Assembly (NCBI GenBank): GCA_963576475.1
Contig: OY754967.1
Coordinates: forward strand, 22,283,914-22,347,913
Source: Molanna angustata
Lineage: Eukaryota > Arthropoda > Insecta > Trichoptera > Molannidae
Length of the DNA: 64,000 bases
Reading direction: 5' to 3'
Positions 43,950 through 57,800 of this stretch are shown here, in pieces (the first letter of the stretch is position 1; the number at the start of each line of letters is the position of its first letter). The notes under the pieces were generated by a model, which had not been told where the DNA came from, did not search any database, and was given only the letters and a program-made list of their open reading frames with translations. Position numbers and translations under genes: made by a program.

Positions 43950-45540
43950 ACTAATTATGAAACAATGTGAAATTTTTTTTACTTTCAACATGAAATATAT
44001 TCTTAAATTGACAGTCCCATGATATGATACCATACCATACCATAAATATTTGTACAAATATTTTGCAAATGCAGCCAACGCCATCTGCTGATCTGCAGTA
44101 TATTGAAATATTTTCATTTTAAAAAAGTAAAATTAAGTGTTATAGGAAAAACCAAGACACATTAAAAAAAATCATCTGTTGACTTTCTTCACTATGAAAA
44201 TGGCAATATAAAATTAGTAAATACACATTTTAAAATAATTACTAATTACATATTTTATTTTTATTTAAATAATTTGTAATATTGTGGCCTTTTTGTCACT
44301 ATATACTGACATTCAGTATTTTATTATACTTTATAAAATAATTATTTTCGACTAAAGTTCTACAGAAATCATTTAATTTGAATATTTTCAGTCACATTCA
44401 TCACTATTAAAAATGTCTTAGATTAATCAGACATATTTTCTATGTAATAAACAGTGTGTAAATTTTTATATAACTTAAATAAATAGGAGATCTTACACAT
44501 AAAAAATTGCTTTAAATGCAGACATTATAAACAAGTATCACAAAAAATAAACATATGGCGGGATTATTTTCAACATTCACACATCTACTTAAATGTACTA
44601 TTTGAAGTAAAAATAATATTTTAAAGTCACATTTTTTTTAATAATTGATATGGAAAACAAAAAAAAACCCTTAAATAGTTAGGAATTATAGTTATTGTTA
44701 GGAATGATTAGAATTACATATTTTTAACAATAAAGAGGCAATGCCACTACATCGAAAAAAAATGTAACTGACTAAAAACTACACATTAAAAAAAATATTT
44801 AACAAAACAATTATAATATCAATTCAAGTATAATCAAATCACTTAAGCACTAAAAATAATTTTTGCGAGCACCAGCTAGTGAAAGGATTACAATGAGTTT
44901 ACACAGCGACTGTAAGAAAATTTCTATGAGTGAAATATATTAAATAATAACAACTGATATCATTACGATAATTTCATTGAACATTCAAATAAAGAAATAA
45001 TTCAAGACATCTAGTTATGAAAATACCTTTTAAATAACATTATTAGAAAAGTATACAAAGATACACATCTATTTAATTTTCACTACACAAATAGATACAT
45101 TATTTCTATGACACCAAGTTTATGATTCTATATCAATTCCTTAAAGGAAAATCATTCAATAAAATATGTATTATGAAATAAAGTTCAGCTTTGAGTAATA
45201 ATAATCTATTGATTATAATAGATAAAACTTCCCATAACTGTAAAATATGCAATTGTTGTATAAGAGTGAAATGAACATGATTGAAGTTACTGTTATTTTT
45301 ATCTGAAAACACTTCACTATTATAAATAAAGCACAATAGTTTATGCCATATTGTGCAAATAAAAGTTATTTTTATCAAATTTAAGAATACTGTTTAATAA
45401 TGAGTGCATGTGATGAAGTTATTATTATTTAAAATATTTATTTATATAGCATCTGATAAATTATCCTAAATGATCCTTGTGGGATATCACCGTGGGATGA
45501 TTGAATCATCCAAGAATACAACACTTATAATATAAATAAG
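43950..45540. other. AT-rich 3' flank of lipin, no gene seen
   Basis: I can support no coding region. Part may be lipin 3' untranslated sequence. Confidence 0.4.
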
Positions 45541-45641
45541 TTATACATTTATAAGTGTTGGTGGTGGTGACAAAGCAACCACTGGTTCTCTCCAGTAAAC
45601 AAAGTGAGAGAAGTCAGTGTTTAGCTTCCCACAAGAGTCCT
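45541..45641 (-). CDS. Lpin: Lipin, possible alternative C-terminal segment
   Basis: Beyond the normal stop the minus strand encodes EDSCGKLNTDFSHFVYWREP, then VVALSPPPTLINV and TAA at 45541-45543. DFSHFVYWREPV is a clear second version of [12 protein letters not shown] in the standard last exon. A usable acceptor (AGCCAG, AG at 45643-45642) and a GTGAGC donor at 45770-45769, just after LFPPVR in the standard exon, join in frame (CGT G + AG GAC) across a 129-base intron. The isoform would keep LFPPVR and swap the tail. Conservation of sequence and frame argues against chance; use is inferred. Confidence 0.65.
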
Positions 45642-45645
45642 CTGG

Positions 45646-45820
45646 CTAGTCGGCTGGACCCTCTGGGATAGATGGCAGGGCTGAAGGTGTTGTGGGAGAA
45701 GTCAGCTCAGGTAGAACACCCACCGGTTGCCTCCAATAAACAAATTGGGAAAAATCTTCGCACAGCTCACCACGCACAGGAGGAAACAAATGATCTACTA
45801 TGTAGCTCATATTTGAGTAC
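45646..45820 (-). CDS. Lpin: Lipin standard last exon
   Basis: Acceptor TGTATTTTAG; it opens with G completing a Ser codon from exon 50184-50287, then [38 protein letters not shown] and PSIPEGPAD with stop TAG at 45646-45648. YxxxxxxVDxLFPP..DF..F.YWR is the conserved lipin C-terminus. Confidence 0.92.
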
Positions 45821-48800
45821 CTAAAATACAAAAGAATGTTATTATGTTTGTTGAAAAATAATGTAAAATCCACTATTAAACAGGTTTTATTTTTTTTGTA
45901 ATACTGACAATATCTTGGAGGAATAAAGGGACAATATGTTGTGCCTATTAATTGTTAAAAAAACTTGAGAAATTTAGACACTTTTCAAATGTTAAATGTG
46001 ACTTTAATTTAACTTATGAGAGATAGCAACGTTTTCGATGAATCATTTATGTATGGCTGTTTTTTTTATATTTTTTTTCTTATTGAATATACCTAGGTAT
46101 GAAAAAGGTAAGTCTAGCACCTGGGAGTGGTTGAGTTTACCAGTGCACATCCTCTTTATAGGTGAAAATTGCAGATTTTAATATCATTTCAATATCATTT
46201 TTTGTACTTGTATGTTTTTATATTATTCCTTTATTCCTCCAAGTATTATTCATTGTTCCTATAAAATCCTTCTGTTTGCGGTGAAACATTGGATGATTTG
46301 TTCAGCATACACCTGGGACAGTTTCTGAGCTATTATTTTTTTTTATTTATTTCACATCTCACAAATAAATTTACTTAAAATGATCTAATAAAAATTTATT
46401 CGGCGGTGGCGGCTAAACGCAGAGTCACAGGAAAATCTTTAGAACAAAAGCGCCTGAAGGGACGAAAGGGAACTGCAATCGCTTCTTTCATAGTCGCTTT
46501 AATCCCTTCTGTCTTATATAGATAATTTCTGTGAATACTCATTTACACATTGAAAGAATTTTGTGTACACAATTTTAAATAAATTGCTTTGTGAAATGTC
46601 AAACAAATAAATAATTCAGTAACCTTCTTAGATCTGCACTGAACAAATCACCAAGTTTCATTATAGTCAGACGATGAAAGCCAGTACCAGTGCGCATCGC
46701 CTAGAAAGGCGATGCACACTGGTAAACTTGACCACTCCCAGATGCCAGACTTACCTTTTACATACCTATATTTAATATGAAAGAAGATATCAAAATCCAG
46801 CAATACATATTATATGATATTTTTTTGACGTTGCTATCGATATCGATTATGACGATACTATATAGTTTAGGAAGATGACTGCAAAATTTAAGACATACAA
46901 ATGAATATATCAAAAGGATATTCAGCTTACACTCTCTTCTCACAATATTTAAAATTTTGGAGAGTTACATTTTTTTAATTCTACTACATGATCAAAAAAT
47001 ACTTGTAATGGATATCCTAAAATAGCCCAAAAATCCTAAAAAGAAACATTGTAAATATTAAAAACATGCAAAATAGCTTCTATGGAAATATATAACATAC
47101 TTCTTTTGAATCTGCACAATTTTACAATCATCAGATACGACAAATGTTTTAACAGATCCATTGAACCTGAAAAAATTGCTCCGAATGACAGTAAATTTAT
47201 GCAGAGTTAAAAGAAATGATCTTCAATTCAAGTGAACAGTTAACATACAAAAACCGGATGCACATTGCACATGGCAATTATTTTTTACTGAAGACACTAT
47301 TTACAGGACAAAACAAATATAATGGGACAATTTTTAATAACCTCGATCATATTTCTTATCTTATAATAAAAAAATTATGACTAAGAATAAAAACAGTCAC
47401 ACACAACCGATATTGTGGTGTGGTATTCTTTTTAAAATTCTATCATAGATGTTGTGTTATTCTTTGTGATGAAACTTGTGTAATAAAAAATGGATTTGGT
47501 TTGCTGAAGAACTTGTTGATTAAAATGTTTTTTGTACACCTGGCATTTGATTTTAATTCAACATTAAACATTATTTAAAAAACTTTGTTAGGGATGAAGA
47601 GAGATATCCTATATACAGGTTCTGGCAAATCAATGGTTAAGATGATGTACTGGGGTTAATTTAAGAAGCTTTAGGTCATTTTAACATGTAAAATATTAAT
47701 TAGTATAAATCTAAATCAATTCAGTTTATCAAATATATTAATTTAAAAATGACTATCAATTTATTAGAGTGAAATATTATTTTTTGAAGTCTGACGGCAA
47801 TCTCAAATATGAAGTCAGACTGCATGTTGAAGTTAGATCGGTATAACCTATCAAATTAATATTAATTTTTATATAAAAATCTTGATTGTGTTAAATATGA
47901 ATATAATATTAGAAAAAAATATATTACATTCTTGTAGGAATTTACATGTATTGGGTAATAAAATAAATAAAAAGTTATAAGTTGAAGGTACATGACATAT
48001 TATTATGAACATAGAATCATCCTTACATTACTTGGAAATAGACAGAATACTGAAACAGTTAAAATACATATTATGGATATAGAAACACATACATACATAT
48101 AAATACAAAAAACCAAACCATTAGAAAAATTGAAAAGAAGAATAAAGTACATAAACCCAGTCAAGTCAGGAAGGTGTGTGAAAGAATGCAAGGGTTAAAT
48201 TGGATAATTATTGTTATAAATATAAAGCATAATATTTGATTTGATTTTAGATGAATCCGCCAAGTAATGGGCAGAGTGATGATAGTGTGATGCAGTGGTA
48301 TGGTGCAACCTCATTAGCTTACCGCCTAATTTCTTGGATACTGCGCTTCTATCAATGGAGCAGGCCAGTTTATTTTTACATTCTTACATCTAATATTGCA
48401 CACTAAATATCACATTTATCTTTTGATCACTCAAGTTACATTATAAATAACATCATTTTACACTTATATAAGAATATTTATTGGCAAAATATTGTTTGTG
48501 CAATGAGATGTTTAACAGGAGGAAATAAGTCATTCACCACGTCACTCTGCCCTGTATAGCTGGAAAATAAAAATATAAATAAAATCTATTTGTTAACACT
48601 ACAAATAAAATTAAAATCCATATTCTGGAAAAGTGATAAAAAACCAAGCAATTGCATGTGACAATGTGAACTAGACAAAAACTCATACAATGTTTTTTTT
48701 TTTGAGAAAAGACATTTTCAATCAACAAATTTAATGTCAACCATAAAAAAATGCAGTATGTGTATTTTTTAATATAAAAAAATAATACATAAAGAAACAA

Positions 48801-51800
48801 ATATGTTTGTGGATAAATAAATAAAAATTATAATGAAATATGCTAATAAAGTTAAGAATAAAGTATTAAATGAAAAATATAGTTCACAAGTTTTTAAAAT
48901 AAATAAAAATACAAATGTATCATTAATAAGATATACAAAATATAAGTAGATTATATATAACTATATAATGCCCCTGAGTCAAATCGAAAACGCTTCAATA
49001 TCGCCAAACGCTATTTTTATTGTATGGGATTTGACATTTGTTGTTTGTTATTGTAGAAAATAATTCTACAACAAACGTCAAATCCCATACAAAAAAAAAA
49101 TGCGTTTGGCGATATCGTTAAGCGTTTTCAACTTGGCTCAGGCCCAATGTATACATGTTATAACATATCAGTAATACCCCTTGTTAGTAGGTTAATAAAG
49201 ATGAAATAATATAAATATAAAAATATGTAATTTGCTTGAATAACACCAAAAACAATTTTATGACACAATGGTGTATTTATAAATACAGTTTAAAAGTCGA
49301 TAAGGGCCCCTAGGCAAGTTGTAAATACTAACATTTCTACCTTTTTATTTTTACAACATTCATGATTTCAACAGAAATTTATAAAATATCCCATAACCAT
49401 ATACATATTATGATTATCAATATTTCTATGACATAATAATATAAACTTAACTAACTAATAATGAAAGAATGAAAAATAAATAATTTGACATTAGGGGTCG
49501 TATTACGGGAGTTATTTGAGAAAAATATAAGAAAAAAGTTGAGGTATTGCAAGAAGTATTCTCGCAGTACGTGACCTTACCTTTTTCTTACATTTTTCTT
49601 AAATAACTCCCGTAATACGACCCTAGGTATTATACAAAAGGTAATACAAAATGTATTTCAAAAACAGCAAAAGATATATCAAAAAAAAAATAATACAAAA
49701 GAAAATATAACTATATAAAAGAAATAAATAGAAAAGAAGAAAGAAAAAACCTACACCAGGGGGGCAAGTCTGGTCCAACCTTCGAAATCAAAACCCTCGT
49801 GATTACCCATATCATGGATATAAATTATCATATGGAGTTCTATGACATCTAAAGATATTATTATATCCATGATATGGGTAATTGTGAGGGTTTTGATTTC
49901 GCCGGTTGGATCAGACTTGCCCCCCTGGTTGTTTATTTTTCATATAGGATTTATAGTGGCGACATTGCCAGACGTCAAATTCTATACATTAAAAAATGAC
50001 AACCAGGCATATCTCTTGATAGAAACGTTAGTATTTGCAATTTATATCTAGGGGGCGAATTAAACTAAATTGTCAAAATAATTTCATAAAATTAATATAA
50101 TAATCAACAATAAGTTTGTATTATATCAAAGCGTGCAATAACGAACAGATATTACTTATTTTTAAAATAAAAAGGAAACTTACGAAGATTGGAATGTTTG
50201 AGTTAATTCATGTTTCAGTTCTCCTTTGTAATTGATGGTAAATATTCGAACAATTGGTATTCCCACAGTTTGGTATGCGCATACATCCTGTAAAATATTG
50301 AACAAAATATTACTTGGATCAATAATGTAATAGAAATTATCAAAAAACAAAAATTGTACACCAAACTGAAATCAGCATTTGTATTTTATAAAATGAAAAA
50401 TTGTTAAGATGGATAATTTCATGACTTTGCTGTACATGGGCCATAAAATTTAAATAAACAAACTCATGTGACATTAAGCATTTAGTAATTACAGTAGAAC
50501 TCCAATTGTCTGAACTCCAGCTATCCAGATCACTGCGAGAAAAAAAAAAAAGTCATTTTATCATACCAATTGTTTTCAGGAATCATAAGAACTGATTATG
50601 TATTTGTAAGTACTGTACTTACAGAAATGTAATTTAATTTTGTAACTAAAATAAATACAATACATTTTCTGTATAATTATTTTTGCATTTTTTAGAAATC
50701 ACTACTAATCTAGGCTTGTTATAGCAACAATGACCAATATTAGAAGCCAGGTCAAGGTGGGGGGAACTTAGTAAGGCATTTACAATCTCCCAAGGGTTAA
50801 AACAAGAAAGGTTAGTCCTCACTCTATTGAATTTAGTCCAGGAACATGGTGTCCTCCAAACATCCGTTGACATGGGCTCTAACATTTGTCTCAAGAGCAG
50901 CCAGATAGTTGGGTGTAGAGATGATATTAATATCATCGTAGGCTCCTTGGCAGCTGATCCCAAGATTGAGATGAGAGGGTGACATAAGGATAGGTGCGGC
51001 ACAGATTGTGCAAGTTTCTAACAGATCAAGTGCGGTCCTAATTAATCCGGACAATAGGAGTTCTTCTTGGAGGTGAAAATTTTGAATATGTATATCTAAA
51101 ACTCATTCTCATTTAATATCATCAATAAATGAAGTATCCTGTATAATACTGTCATTGTAACTAAATAACAACCTCCCTAAAGTTTCTAAAAATCTATATA
51201 GCATAAGGAAATGTTAATATTTTCAATTTTATGCACACTGAAAATGCTCATCGATAGTTTGGAGAGACTAACATAAACAGAAAGAAGGTGATATAAAGAA
51301 ATGAAGTATGTACTTACATTAACTCTATTTCCATAGCCAGCATAAAATGGTTTACACCCTTCGGGGAAAAGTGCCATAATATCTGACAAACACTGAATTT
51401 TAAATTCTTCTGGTTTCTTTTCAATAACCTCACGATGGAAAGCTCTCAAAAGTGATGTGGGGTTAAGCAACAATGGGCCATCTGGCAATGATAAGTCTCC
51501 TTGTTTTATGGATCGTAAATATTCTCGAGTACCCTATAAAAACAATACAATATCAAAGTAAGCCTTTATTTGGTCTGTTGAAAATTACAAATTTTTATGT
51601 ATAATTATTTAAGAAAATATAGAGTAAGGGACAAATGTGTGAATTTATAAAATGGCAGAGAATATAGTAAAATGTCAGTCAGGTAGAAAACTGTTGCATT
51701 CTGTTCGATTTGGATACCCCTTGAGGTTCACTTTGTGATTTTATGTGTTGTCATATGAATTGTCATGTTATTTTTAATTGATAACATGACACACTTCCTT

Positions 51801-54800
51801 AATTGCCTTTTGCATTAAAAATAAAATATAGTCTGATTTTATTCAAAGTCAAATTTAAATTTGGGCAGTCTATGTAGCAACACGTATCTTCTATAAATCC
51901 TTTTTCTTGAAATAAGCGTAGTCCTTAATAAAAAGAATTTGTCCCAGAGATAATTTTTTTTTAGAGTTTCATGTCAGGCAATGAGGTAGTTGGTGGTTGG
52001 AGGGGAACCATGGGGCTAAGCCCCTGAGCCCCAGAACATCCTTAGCCTAATAGTATGTATAAATGAAGTAATATATGATAGGGTTCACTAGTATTCATAT
52101 AAAAATATAATTAGGTAGGTACCTTAGCCTGACCGATGGCTCGAGCTGACAAGTAAAGCAGTTTGTAACCATTGTTCTTGATTTTTGTAAAGAGTTGTGC
52201 TACTCCGCTCTGAGCCCAATCTTTACCCACCAGTGGGAATATATGACCGAGTACATCAGACCTGTAAATAAGTTATTTATTATTTTCAACTACTTATAGT
52301 GTATACAAAACAATTAATATAAAATGGCTGCGATAAGAAGCTTTGATTTCAAAAGAAATAGTTTATAATAAGTAATTTATAATTGGTAAGCAAAAAGTAT
52401 ATTTACTTGGTAATGGTGCCGTCAATATCTGAAATAACAATTTTATCATCGTGGCGCCACCTAAAGACGTGACATTTGCAACGTGATGTTCCTTGGTATG
52501 CAGTGGTTACACTGAAAACCATCTCATTCATTCCTTCTCGGAGGTTCAAACTGGCCTGCAAAATTACATATTTAAAATAAGAAGTAGAATAACACGAGAG
52601 AATTTCTGACTGGTGAGTCTGTATGTGTGCACATTTTTTTTTATAGTATTTTGAGAAAAACATGGATTATTATTAAGTTTGTTAATATTTACTTGGTAGA
52701 ATTCCATTCTGAATATTATTAAAATGAATTTATAGTATTTTGAGAAAAAACATGGATTATTATTAAGTTTGTTAATATTTACTTGGTAGAATTCCATTCT
52801 GAATATTATTAAAATGAATTTATAGTATTTTGAGAAAAACATGGATTATTATTAAGTTTGTTAATGTTTGAATATTATTAAAATGAATTTATAGTATTTT
52901 GAGAAAAACATGGATTATTATTAAGTTTGTTAATATTTACTTGGTAGAATTCCATTCTGAATATTATTAAAATGAAACACTTTGTTAAGATTCTACAATA
53001 TATAGTAGAATCTAAACAAAGTGTTTCATTTTAATAATATGGATTATTATACTTTTTTGTGAAAATTGTTTCCCAAAAAAGAAATATTTCAATGTATAGA
53101 CAGAATACTAAAATTGGAATCCCTTATTACAAGAAGACAAGTCCATTTATTTATTAGTTTTGAAATATATTGGTAAACAAAAACATATATAGAATAGAAA
53201 CTTAATATTTAATAATGGAGTCAGAATCAAGTACATACAATTTGGTTTGATGATAGTCGAAGGGTCTTGCGGAACCTGTCAGTGGAATGTTTAGAGTTTG
53301 GCCCTTGTGATCCCCCCGTGTTGCTGGTCATTGTGATACCTCCCTCATCCGATTCCTCTGAGCTCTGAGACCCGCTATAACCACCTCCAGCTCCGCCTCC
53401 CAGAAGTGGAAATGAAGTTTGGGTGCTCACTTCTTGTGGGCTCTCTGTGCCATCATATTTTGAACATTGCTGATCTAATCCTAGAAAATAATAATATTTA
53501 CATAATAAAATACTAGCTACTGATTTTTAAGGACAATTTCAATACACGCATTTCATCACAATAACTTATCTCACCAGAAATAAATTGTAAGAATATATAT
53601 TTATTTATTTGCTTTAAAATGTACTAAATGGGGTTTTACATAATACATAGATTTATGAACCACAAAGTAAAATACAAACATACATAAGTACGTAGATATA
53701 TCACAGATATAAAAAATACTTGGTTTTAGTTCTATTGAAATTTATTTGATTATCAACACATTTCGTGCAAGGCACATCGTCAGAGTAAAGAAATAAATTT
53801 TATTCTGACGATGTGCCTTACATGAAACACATTGATAATCAAATAAATTTCAATAGAAATAAAACCAAGTATTTTTTTATGTTTGTGATATATCTACATA
53901 CAATGGAGTTCTACCAAGAATTGTCGATCGACAAACTAAACTTAGTTTATATATAAGTACAATAAAAAATAGGCTAGGGATATTTTTACGACTCAACCAT
54001 AGATAAATTCTTATCATTCTTTCCATACCTATAGAAAGCGCAAATAAATCAAGTTATAAAAATATTTACCTTTGTTTATACTTTGTTATAATTGTAGATC
54101 TCGATGAAAAAATGATTTATAATACTAAGTAAATGTAATAAGATGCCAATATTATTTATTTTTTCTTCAAGTTGGTTTCCATGATGCATTTATGACCATT
54201 GAAAAAATGACAAAGGTAAATATTTAAAATAAACAATGAAGAAGCAAAAATTATAAAATAAAAAATGAAGAAAAGAGAAGAAACCAGAAGTTATTCGACC
54301 TTTAGAAGTCTCTTTTTATATTCTATATTGAACTGCAAAGATATCAATAGGGCTAAACATTTTATCAAGTCTATAATAATATAGATTATATTATAATCTC
54401 TGAATAGGTGAGTGAATATAATAATTATTACTAGAATTTATAATATAAAATAGAGATGCATGTGTTTATCAAATGAAATAAGACTCATTAAATCAAGGAC
54501 GTCCAACCAGCCATTTAAGATCTTTTATAAAATCATCAAATCAATGGTTGCCCTTCTACTTGATAATGTTTTAAACTTAAGTTTGCACATTCATGAATCA
54601 TAATTTATTAGTTCAATGGTAATCAATAATTTAAAATTAAAAAATCCTAAAAATTTATGATGAACCAAAAAGGTGAATAAGTGAAATAAATTAGTACATG
54701 CCGTGTATCCAAATACTTTGCGAGAACTGACAAATCTTACATTGGTCGATCTAATAGAAAAATATCAAACCGCGTGTCAGAGCACAAAGTTAATATCCGT

Positions 54801-57800
54801 AATAACTCACGTCACCTTTGGTTAACCATGTGCTTACTGAAGATTTTAATAATGCTACAACTCTTGCTAATATTACAACGAAACACTTGCTAATATTACA
54901 GGGAAACAATAGAGATACACATAAATAAAAATAATATGAATAACTGTTTCAAATACTTGGAAAAATGTAATTAACGACTGTAAAATATATGCAAAATTAC
55001 CCACCAATAAACCGATTCAAAGTATCGATTCTGTAAAAATACTTAGTAATAGAATCAATACAGAGAACAATGACAAAAACCACAACCTTAATAAAAGAAT
55101 CACTGGGTCACAGACTATACTTGATAAAAATAGACAAACAAAGTAAATTCAGCAAGTAGCTTTACACAAGGATTAACTTGGATCTCGACTTCTGACTTGA
55201 ACAGGTGTGCTCGCCATAATTCAAAACAGAACTTGAAATACAAGCTAAAAATCCCCTTGAAAATGTACAATGTTATTTGTCCGTAACGTTGGGTGAAAAA
55301 CAGTTTTTCTCAAGACTACAATAAGCGGGTTACCCTATATATATATTTAGTCAAAGGTTTTCGCAAGTCCAAAATGTTATTATTAGGTATTTTGAGGCCT
55401 TGTCGATTTATCAAGGCCATGTAGACGAGTTGGGTTTTCAAAAAACCATGCGGTATATGACAGTCCGAACCGAGAACTCACTGGCAAGACTTGACGTTAG
55501 TTACCTGGATGTATATATATATAGTATAATTACCATCTGTTTTGTCACAAATTTGTGGTTGATCGATGACAGTAAGTTTATCTTGAATACTCGTAGTGGA
55601 AGGCTCTTCATCGAGGATAGATTGATTGCCATCAATTTCCATAGGTTTACCAGTATCGCTGTAACAAAATATTATCAATAATGAAAATTGTGATTATTAG
55701 TAAAAATTAAAAGGAAAAGAGAAAGCTGTAAAACAAACATGCCTGGCATTTTGCTTATCAGTAGATCTTCTCCACGACCACCAGTAATATCCTCCTCTCT
55801 GTTGACCCTTGCTACCATCTGTCTTTCCTCCTTGTTCGTCTCTTTCTTTCTTTTCACGTGATCCATCGACGGCACCAGGCAAGTTTTGAATGACAGTCTA
55901 CAATAAAAATTTAAGCATTCATAATTAAAATACTACACATGACACAAAATAGTAAAAATGAAAGAAAAAAATAGCACTTTTTAAAATTACTTGAAACTGG
56001 GAGCAGTAATTCACAACTAAATAAAAAGTTAATTTTGAAAACAAGAATATCTCGTCTTTAAATTTGTAATTTTTCAATAATTTTGAAATACACATAAAAA
56101 ATCAATTAAGATATACTTGTCGCCAAATATCTTGAACCGTTTTGCTGAGAAGGGGGGCGATTTGCACGTATACCAACGAAGCGAAAAGATACAAATTTGC
56201 GCTCTGCGCATCCGGAAACCAGATTGAAGATATTTAGTGAAAACTATATCATAATTATTTATGAAATTGTTTTTTTTCAAGATTTGCGGATAAACAAGAT
56301 GAATTGTCACGGACATAATAAGATTTTACTAATAATATATGCACTAGCTATATACAAACATCATATATTTTATGCAACAAAAAAATTGATGAGAATTTAA
56401 ATGAATCTAATCAATACTCACTTTAGGTAACGGTCGATGGTAGACAATCAGTGATATTAGAATGGGAGCTGCAGCAGTCCATGGCATGTACTTGTCTCCA
56501 ATGCGCACAATCAGACGAGGATTCTGCAGAAGAGAGGGATCCGAGCAAAGTGATTCAAAGTGAACGGCCTCTTGCTCAAAAGCTTCTCGCAAAGCAGATA
56601 ATGGTTGCTGAAGACATGCACTGCCACATAGAGATAGTCCAACATAACCCCTAAAAATATACAAGTCATTTTTATTTTACAGAGAGCCCTATGGTCATTG
56701 AAAATAATAACCATTTTTATAACTGTAATAGCTGTTAATAGATGTAAAATAATAAATTTCTTACTTGCAGAATATTTTGATATCGTCTTCATCGGAATCA
56801 ATTCCTTTCAGGGGACCTTCTACTGATGACGGAGACTGTGGAAGAGATGGTCCATTACCAGATTCATAATCATCTTCATTCGTCATGGCAGCATTAATAT
56901 CAACAGTAAGAGACTCTGGTGACAAACAAAATTACAAATAATTTATTTATTTAGCTCACAGTTCCCTTTAACATGGAACTCAGAAAGGTTAAGATAAAAT
57001 AAAAGAAAATAATTAATGTTCGGAAATCAGACACCATTGGGTACTTATCCAAAACATCCAATCAATAAAACTGAACTTTTGTTATGCTCTCACTGATCAT
57101 TTGACTGTATGTGATGTCCTCTATTTGTCCTTTAAGTGTCACAGTTTTTGACTGTATGTGATGTCCTCTATTTGTCCTTTAAGTGTCACAGTTTTTAGTA
57201 TTAGGAAGCTAATACTACCCATTACATATAAAATAGAAAGCTAAAGAAAACACAAGAAAAAAAAATATTGTGAATAATATTAAGTGCAGAAATAAAAAAT
57301 GAAATACCATTTTGCGCTGTTGAATTTCCTTGTGAGTGAGGAGGGAAATAGAGAGCAGCCACTTCTGGATCCAAAGCTCCGGTTGCCAATTCTGCTAAGT
57401 AACGGCCTTCTGTCTCCACATTCTGTGTATTGCTACGGGACTGTTTGATAAAGCTGAGCATTCCGCTGAGCATAGAAGAACTTGTACCTTGAGGTCCACT
57501 GGCATTATTGTCACTTTGACCTTAACAAAGAAAATTAATTAGAAACATCAAAACAAATGGAAGGTAATATTGATTTATACCAAAACATATAGAAAGTGTT
57601 ATGTTTCAATAAATAAAAAATGCATCATAAAGAAAACAAGATTTGCCAAGGTTTATATTTTTAGCAATAGGTTTACCAAAAATTCTTATATGGTGAAAGA
57701 TAAAAATTATATGGATACAGTTTATGAAACTTTAAAAACCGTTTTGGTTTTAAAACACTGTTTCAAATATCATGGTTATATTAAAAAATATTTTAATACC

